64,000 bases of DNA from the NCBI RefSeq assembly GCF_000971395.1, contig NZ_BBME01000020.1:1-64000 (forward strand). The letters are read 5' to 3'. The notes beneath the pieces are model-generated. The model saw only the letters and a program-made list of their open reading frames with translations, was not told the DNA's origin and did no database searches. The position numbers and the translations under genes are program-made. This DNA comes from Demequina iriomotensis (GTDB taxonomy: Bacteria; Actinomycetota; Actinomycetes; Actinomycetales; Demequinaceae). How positions within the stretch are numbered: position 1 is the stretch's first letter; every line of letters starts with the position of its first letter. Shown here one piece after another: positions 58,336 to 64,000 of the stretch.

Positions 58336-58433
58336 CCGACACTTCCAACGGAGCTGGTCCCGGGTCGGCGGCGTGTCGCCCGTGATTTCGGGCGACACGC
58401 CGGGAAACCGGGACCCACTCCGTTGCCGCTGTC
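58336..58433. repeat. Large imperfect palindrome, copy 2, upstream of purL
   Basis: The core is a perfect 14-bp stem, CGGCGTGTCGCCCG (58369-58382) with its complement (58389-58402), around TGATTT. Outside it, CAACGGAG and GGTCCCGG blocks are again inverted on the two sides. It ends 29 bp before the purL -10, close to the distance seen for copy 1. Confidence 0.78.
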
Positions 58434-58462
58434 TGCGGGTGAGGGGAGGGGGCGCGCGCGGC

Positions 58463-58468
58463 TAGGAT
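58463..58468 (+). promoter_or_regulatory. -10 box of purL
   Basis: TAGGAT followed by a leader of about 25 nt that contains AGAGGA before the ATG. Confidence 0.45.
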
Positions 58469-58500
58469 TGCCGGGTATCCGCCGGCTCTCAGAGGACGAC

Positions 58501-60807
58501 ATGACCGACGCGCTCCAGCCCACCGCCGCCCAGCTCGACACCGTCTCGTACGCGTCGAAGACGCCCGACCAGGAGCAGCCGTGGGGCGAGCTCGGTCTCA
58601 AGCACGACGAGTACCAGCGCATCCGTGACCTGCTGGGCCGCCGTCCCACCAACGCGGAGCTCGCGATGTACTCCGTCATGTGGTCGGAGCACTGCTCGTA
58701 CAAGTCCTCGAAGGTGCACCTGCGCCAGTTCGGCGAGAAGACCACTCCTGAGATGAAGGAGCGGCTCATGGTCGGCATCGGCGAGAACGCCGGCGTCGTG
58801 GACATCGGCGACGGCTGGGCCGTCACCTTCAAGGTCGAGTCGCACAACCACCCGTCCTACGTCGAGCCGTACCAGGGCGCCGCGACCGGCGTCGGCGGCA
58901 TCGTCCGCGACATCCTCGCGATGGGCGCGCGTCCCGTCGCCGCGATGGACGAGCTCCGCTTCGGCGCGATCGACCACCCCGACACCGCGCGCGTGGTGCA
59001 CGGCGTCGTCTCGGGCGTCGGCGGCTACGGCAACTCGCTCGGCCTGCCCAACATCGGCGGCGGGGCGCGCTTCGACTCCTGCTACCAGGGCAACCCGCTG
59101 GTCAACGCGCTGTGCGTCGGCGTGATGAAGCACGAGGACATCCACCTCGCGTCCGCCGAGGGCGTGGGGAACAAGGTGGTCCTCTTCGGCGCCCGCACCG
59201 GCGGCGACGGCATCGGCGGCGCGTCGATCCTCGCCTCCGAGACCTTCGAGGACGGCGTGCCCGCGAAGCGCCCGTCGGTCCAGGTGGGCGACCCCTTCAT
59301 GGAGAAGGTGCTCATCGAGTGCTGCCTCGAGCTCTTCGCCGCGGACGTGGTCCAGGGCATCCAGGACCTCGGCGCCGCCGGCATCTCCTGCGCGACCTCG
59401 GAACTGGCATCGAACGGCTCGGGCGGCATGCACGTGTGGCTCGACGACGTGCTGCTGCGCGACCCGACCCTGAATGCGGGCGAGATCCTCATGTCGGAGT
59501 CGCAGGAGCGCATGATGGCCGTCGTCACCCCCGAGAAGCTCGACCAGTTCCTCGAGATCACCGGCAAGTGGGACATCGAGTCCGCCGTGGTCGGCGAGGT
59601 CAACGACTCGGGCCGCCTCACCATCGACCACCACGGCGAGCGCATCGTCGACGTCGACCCGCGCACCGTCGCCCACGACGGACCGGTGTACGACCGCCCG
59701 TTCCACCGTCCCGCCTGGATGGACGGGCTCCAGGCCGATGCGTTCGCGGGCGACCTCCCGGCGACGGGCGACGCGATGCGCGAGGCCTTCCTGGGCCTCC
59801 TCTCGAGCGACAACATGGCTTCGCGCGAGTGGATCACGAACCAGTACGACCGCTACGTGCAGGGCAACACCGCGGCGTCGCGACCGGACACGGCCGGCGT
59901 GATCCGCGTCGACGAGTCCACGGGCCGCGGCGTCGCCATCGCGACGCGCTCGAACGACCGCTTCACCAAGCTCGACCCGTACAACGGCGCGCGCCAGTCC
60001 GTCGCGGCGGCGTTCCGCGGCGTCGCGATCGCGGGCGCCACGCCCACCGCCGTCACCGACGGGCTGAACTTCGGCTCGCCCGAGGACCCCGACTCGATGT
60101 GGCAGTTCGCGGAGGCCATCCGCGGCCTCGCCGACGCGTGCCAGGAGCTCGGCGTGCCGGTCACGGGCGGCAACGTGTCGCTGTACAACGGCACCGGCGA
60201 GCCCGGCCGCATCGACAGCTCGATCAACCCCACCGCGATCGTCGGCATCCTGGGCATCCTCGACGACGTCGCCCGCGCAACCCCGTCGGGCTGGCGCGAG
60301 GACGGCCAGCTGCTGTTCCTCGTGGGCTCGACCCGCGCGGAGCTCGACGGCTCCGAGCTCGCCTCGACGCACGGCCACCTCGGCGGGCTCCCGCCGGTGC
60401 TCGACCTCGCCTGGGAGAAGGAGCTCGCGGAGATCCTCATCGCGTGCTCGCGCGACGGCCTGGTCGACGCCGCCCGCGACGTCTCCGAGGGCGGCCTCGC
60501 CGCGGCCGCGGCCTACGGCGCGCTGCGCTATGGCGTCGGCGCGCGCATCGTCCTCGACGAGGTCTGCGAGCGCGACGGCCTCACGCCCGCGCAGGCGCTG
60601 TTCTCCGAGTCGCAGGGCCGCGCGCTCCTCGCCGTGCCGCGCACCGAGGAGCCGCGCCTGGTCGCGATGCTCGAGGCACGCGGCGTCCCGTTCGCCCGCG
60701 TGGGCGTCACGGGCGGCGACGCGCTCGAGGTCCAGGGCCAGTTCGAGGTCCCGGTGGCCGAGCTCACCGAGGCCTGGGCGGCACCGCTTCCCGCACGCTT
60801 CGCGTAA
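58501..60807 (+). CDS. purL: FGAM synthase large subunit PurL (small form)
   Basis: A 768-aa ATP-dependent synthetase making FGAM from FGAR with ammonia from PurQ. The length is that of the small PurL that needs Pur[53 protein letters not shown] and the second-half [11 protein letters not shown] and VGILG motifs are all present. Its partners purS-purQ are 33 kb upstream rather than adjacent. RBS AGAGGA. Confidence 0.97.
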   Translation: MTDALQPTAAQLDTVSYASKTPDQEQPWGELGLKHDEYQRIRDLLGRRPTNAELAMYSVMWSEHCSYKSSKVHLRQFGEKTTPEMKERLMVGIGENAGVVDIGDGWAVTFKVESHNHPSYVEPYQGAATGVGGIVRDILAMGARPVAAMDELRFGAIDHPDTARVVHGVVSGVGGYGNSLGLPNIGGGARFDSCYQGNPLVNALCVGVMKHEDIHLASAEGVGNKVVLFGARTGGDGIGGASILASETFEDGVPAKRPSVQVGDPFMEKVLIECCLELFAADVVQGIQDLGAAGISCATSELASNGSGGMHVWLDDVLLRDPTLNAGEILMSESQERMMAVVTPEKLDQFLEITGKWDIESAVVGEVNDSGRLTIDHHGERIVDVDPRTVAHDGPVYDRPFHRPAWMDGLQADAFAGDLPATGDAMREAFLGLLSSDNMASREWITNQYDRYVQGNTAASRPDTAGVIRVDESTGRGVAIATRSNDRFTKLDPYNGARQSVAAAFRGVAIAGATPTAVTDGLNFGSPEDPDSMWQFAEAIRGLADACQELGVPVTGGNVSLYNGTGEPGRIDSSINPTAIVGILGILDDVARATPSGWREDGQLLFLVGSTRAELDGSELASTHGHLGGLPPVLDLAWEKELAEILIACSRDGLVDAARDVSEGGLAAAAAYGALRYGVGARIVLDEVCERDGLTPAQALFSESQGRALLAVPRTEEPRLVAMLEARGVPFARVGVTGGDALEVQGQFEVPVAELTEAWAAPLPARFA

Positions 60808-60829
60808 GCACGATGCGCGGGTCGCGTCG

Positions 60830-63800
60830 ATGAGGCGTCGCGCCTGGGCGGGCCTCGCCCTGGGTGCGGCGGTCGTGGGCGCGCTCGCGCTCGCCGCGGC
60901 GCTGTCGGGTCCCGACGCCACCCCGTGGTCCGGCACGCCCGAGGTCTTCGAGGTGAACCGCCTCGACCCGGCGGCGCGCGCGGTGCCCGTCGCCGATGCG
61001 GCGACGGCTCTCGAGCTCGGCGCGTACGAGGCCGAGGCGGCCTCGCCGTGGCTGCTCTCGCTGAACGGCGACTGGAGCTTCCGGTGGTCGCCGTCGGCCG
61101 CCGAGGCGAGCCTCGACTTCACGGACCCGGCGGTCGACGTGACCGCGTGGGATTCCGTCGAGGTGCCGCACCACTGGCAGCTCGACGGCTACGGCGAGGC
61201 CGAGACCGGCGACCTCGTCTACCTCAACGAGCCCTACCCGTGGGCGGGGTACGAGGACCTCGCTCCCGGCCAGGTGCCGCAGGTCGCCAACTCGGTCGGC
61301 TCCTACCGTCGCGAGGTCGAGGTGCCGGCCGGGTGGGACGGCCGCCGCATCGTCCTCGCGTTCCAGGGCGTCAAGTCCGCGTACACGGTCTGGGTCAACG
61401 GGGTCGAGGTCGGCTACAGCGAGGACTCGTACGCGCCGGCGGAGTTCGACGTCACCGAGGCCGCCCGCGTCGGGACCAACACCGTCGCCGTCCTGGTCCA
61501 CCGCTGGTCGGACGGCTCGTGGCTCGAGGACCAGGACCAGATCGACCTGTCCGGCATCTTCCGCGAGGTCGAGCTGTACTCCACCCCGACCACGTACCTC
61601 GCGGACCACACGGTCACCACGGACGTCGCGGACGACCTCGCGAGCGCGACCGTCTCCGCCGTCCTCGACGTCGAGGGGGACGCCGACGTCCGCGTGACGC
61701 TGCACGATGCGGGCGGCGCCGTGGTGGGCGAGGCGACCGGGGCATCGTCCTCGATCGAGGTCGCGGATCCGCGCCTGTGGTCCGCCGAGGACCCGTACCT
61801 CTACACGCTCGTCTACGAGGTCCTGGACGGCGGCGAGGTGGTCGAGACCGTGGCGACGCGCGTGGGCATCCGCGAGTTCGGCATCGTCGACGGGCTCATG
61901 ACGCTTAACGGCCAGCCGCTCGACATCAAGGGCGTCAACCGGTCGGAGATGCACCCCGACACCGGCCAGGCGCTCACCGAGGAGCAGACGCGTGCGGACC
62001 TCGTCGCGATGCGGCAGGCCAACGTCACCGCGGTGCGCACGGCGCACTACCCGGCCAGCCCCGCGCTGTACCGGCTCGCCGACGAGCTCGGAATGTACGT
62101 CCTCGACGAGGCCGCCCTCGAGACCCACTCGCTGCGGCCGTTCCCCGACGGCGCCCCCGAGTGGGACGCCGCCGTCATGGACCGCATCGTCGCCATGTAC
62201 CAGCGCGACAAGAACCACGCGTCGGTGCTGTGGTGGTCGCTCGGCAACGAGGTCGGACCGGGCGAGATCTTCGCGCAGGCCGCCGACTGGCTGCGCGCCG
62301 CCGACCCGACGCGGCTGGTCCACTTCCAGGAGGACAGCACCGTCGCCGACATCGACGGGGTGTTCTACCCCTACCTCTCGACGCTCGAGGAGCGCGCCGC
62401 GACCACCACCGGTCGCCCGTGGATCATGACGGAGTACCAGCACGCCCTGGGTGCCGGGCTCGGCGGCATCGAGGAGTTCTGGGAGGTCATCGACTCGTCG
62501 CCGGAGATGCAGGGCGGCTTCGTGTGGCAGTGGGCGGATCAGTCCATCCGGCTTCCGATCGACGGCGGCGTGGCGGCGCTGCCCGTGGAGGACGATGCGG
62601 CGGCGGGTTCGACGTACCTGTCGTACGGCACCGATTGGAGCGACTACCCTACGGACGGCGCGTGGACGCTCAACGGCATCGTCAACCCCGACCGGGTGCC
62701 GCAGCCGGAGCTGGCGGACCTCGCCGCCGTCTACGCGCCCGTCGAGCTCGTGGGCGAGGACCTCGCGGCGGGGAGGATCCAGGTGCGCAACGAGCACCTG
62801 GTCACGGACCTGTCCGCGCTGGGCGCGAGCTGGGTTCTCGAGGCGGACGGGGTGCCCGTGGCCTCGGGGGACCTGGACGTCGCGCTCGCGCCCGGGGAGA
62901 CCGGATGGGTCGACCTGCCGGTCGCCAGACCCGCGGACCCGGTCGCGGGCGCGACCTACCGCGTCACGGTCTCCTTCGCGCTCGCCGCGGACACGGCCTG
63001 GGCCTCGGCGGGGCACGTGGTCGCGGCGCTGCAGGTGACGATGCCGTGGGACACCGGGGAGGCGGCGGTCCCTGCCACGCGCGGCGGCGTCGAGGTCGCC
63101 GAGTCCGCGGAGGCCGTCACCGTGACCGGCGGCGGCTTCGCGGCCGCCTTCGACACGGCCACCGGGGCGCTGACGTCCTACGAGGTGGACGGCGCCGAGC
63201 TCCTCGCCGAGCCGTGGCGCCCCGACTTCTGGCGCGCGCCCACGCAGAACGACCTGCTCAACGGCGTCACCGACAACGCCCTGTCGTGGAAGGGCGCCGG
63301 TGAGGCGCTCGAGGACGTCGCGGTCGGCGTCTCCGGCACCGCGGCGGCCGCGGAGATCCGGGTCTCCGCGACGGTGCCGGCCACCGGGAGGCCGTCGTGG
63401 GACGTCGTCTACACCGTCACGGGCGACGGCGCGATCGCGGTGGAGGCGACGCTCGGCGCGACGTCGCGGGCCTTCGAGATCCCGGCGGTCGGTCTCGAGC
63501 TCACGCTGCCTCCGTCGCTCGGGAACCTGACCTGGCTGGGCGCCGGTCCGCACGAGACGTGGCGCGACCGCGACGCGGGCGCCCTCACCTCCGTGTGGAC
63601 CTCGACGGTCGAGGACCAGGTTTTCGACAACGTGCGGCCGCAGGCGACAGGGAACCACACCGGAGTCGAGTGGTGGGCGGTGACGGACGATGCCGGGGCC
63701 GGGCTGCTCGTGGTGGCGGGCGACGCGCCCCTCGAGGTGGCGGCGCTACCGGTGACCGAGGCGGCGATCGAGGAGGCCGGGCATCCCCACGAGCTCGACA

Positions 63801-63991
63801 GCGACGGGCTGGTGCACCTGAGCGTCGACGCGGTGCAGCAGGGGCTGGGCCTGACGTGGGGCGAGCGCGCGCTGCCCTTCGCCACGGTGGCCGGTGACGA
63901 GCCGCACACGCTGGCGTTCACGCTCGCGCCGTTGCGCGCGGGTGAGGACGCGGGCGCGAGCGCGCGGTCGCTCGCCGCCGTGGGAGGCTGA
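60830..63991 (+). CDS. Exported LacZ-type beta-galactosidase (GH2)
   Basis: A 1053-aa glycoside hydrolase family 2 protein. Domain order: signal or anchor helix (6-28), sugar-binding jelly roll (about 75-230), Ig-like domain, TIM barrel from KGVNRSEMHPDTGQAL, then a C-terminal small-chain domain (FWRAPTQNDLLNG). Acid/base Glu474 lies in WSLGNEVG and nucleophile Glu535 in IMTEYQHALG. Unlike E. coli LacZ it starts with a basic, hydrophobic N-terminus and so acts outside or on the membrane. No sorting motif or Cys lipobox. Stop 63989-63991. Confidence 0.88.
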   Translation: MRRRAWAGLALGAAVVGALALAAALSGPDATPWSGTPEVFEVNRLDPAARAVPVADAATALELGAYEAEAASPWLLSLNGDWSFRWSPSAAEASLDFTDPAVDVTAWDSVEVPHHWQLDGYGEAETGDLVYLNEPYPWAGYEDLAPGQVPQVANSVGSYRREVEVPAGWDGRRIVLAFQGVKSAYTVWVNGVEVGYSEDSYAPAEFDVTEAARVGTNTVAVLVHRWSDGSWLEDQDQIDLSGIFREVELYSTPTTYLADHTVTTDVADDLASATVSAVLDVEGDADVRVTLHDAGGAVVGEATGASSSIEVADPRLWSAEDPYLYTLVYEVLDGGEVVETVATRVGIREFGIVDGLMTLNGQPLDIKGVNRSEMHPDTGQALTEEQTRADLVAMRQANVTAVRTAHYPASPALYRLADELGMYVLDEAALETHSLRPFPDGAPEWDAAVMDRIVAMYQRDKNHASVLWWSLGNEVGPGEIFAQAADWLRAADPTRLVHFQEDSTVADIDGVFYPYLSTLEERAATTTGRPWIMTEYQHALGAGLGGIEEFWEVIDSSPEMQGGFVWQWADQSIRLPIDGGVAALPVEDDAAAGSTYLSYGTDWSDYPTDGAWTLNGIVNPDRVPQPELADLAAVYAPVELVGEDLAAGRIQVRNEHLVTDLSALGASWVLEADGVPVASGDLDVALAPGETGWVDLPVARPADPVAGATYRVTVSFALAADTAWASAGHVVAALQVTMPWDTGEAAVPATRGGVEVAESAEAVTVTGGGFAAAFDTATGALTSYEVDGAELLAEPWRPDFWRAPTQNDLLNGVTDNALSWKGAGEALEDVAVGVSGTAAAAEIRVSATVPATGRPSWDVVYTVTGDGAIAVEATLGATSRAFEIPAVGLELTLPPSLGNLTWLGAGPHETWRDRDAGALTSVWTSTVEDQVFDNVRPQATGNHTGVEWWAVTDDAGAGLLVVAGDAPLEVAALPVTEAAIEEAGHPHELDSDGLVHLSVDAVQQGLGLTWGERALPFATVAGDEPHTLAFTLAPLRAGEDAGASARSLAAVGG

Positions 63992-64000
63992 GCGCATGCC

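Overview
The window is very G+C-rich, gene-dense chromosomal DNA from an actinobacterium. I infer Micrococcales, of a Cellulomonadaceae or Demequinaceae type. The basis is the small-type PurS/PurQ/PurL set, septum-formation-domain proteins, a LacI-controlled sugar ABC importer without its own ATPase, an LPxTG-like wall-sorting signal, and many leaderless genes with a TAGNNT -10 box. No phage, IS transposase, rRNA or CRISPR array is visible.

Layout. 0-0.43 kb is an intergenic repeat block. 0.4-6.5 kb holds an SDR epimerase, tRNA-Arg(ACG), a DUF1992 protein, a PLDc_N/SHOCT protein, and a NarL-type response regulator/histidine kinase/membrane protein operon divergent from an LRV-repeat membrane protein. 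6.4-11.6 kb holds a septum-formation-like protein, exonuclease III, an SDR, pyrE, and lemA between two paralogous membrane proteins. 11.8-18.4 kb holds purT, a NatAB-type ABC exporter, a TrmH-type methyltransferase, fbaA and purA. 18.3-25 kb holds an ArsR regulator, a secreted protein, purD-purC, two small lipoproteins, a TRIC-type channel and purS-purQ. 25-34 kb holds a uridine-kinase-like protein with an ABM-ASCH fusion, a LuxR regulator divergent from a FAD oxidase, an LLM flavin oxidoreductase, a GNAT-kinase fusion, an amidohydrolase and a lipoprotein. 34-41 kb holds an Asp/Glu racemase-like protein, merR-copA with a textbook MerR operator, a PrsW-type protease pair and metZ. 41-48 kb is a LacI-regulated alpha-xylosidase importer operon. 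48-64 kb holds a large wall-anchored lamin-tail protein, rhodanese, a glyoxalase-fold protein, an FtsX-type permease, a phosphoribosyltransferase, a Phd/RelE toxin-antitoxin pair, two paralogous exported proteins, purL and an exported LacZ-type beta-galactosidase.

Genes acting together. purT, purD, purC, purS, purQ, purL and purA cover much of purine synthesis but are scattered over about 49 kb; PurS and PurQ must work with a PurL encoded about 33 kb away. The 41.2-47.9 kb operon imports and trims xylose-decorated oligosaccharides. merR-copA is a metal-efflux unit.

The most striking signals are non-coding or superimposed on coding sequence. (1) The 10-mer GGACGATGCG occurs about 40 times on both strands, in genes and between them, including as an inverted pair forming a terminator stem. 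(2) A family of intergenic repeats carries ATGGGGC boxes at an invariant 41-bp spacing. (3) Two large imperfect palindromes sit just upstream of two promoters. (4) At least 19 genes look leaderless.
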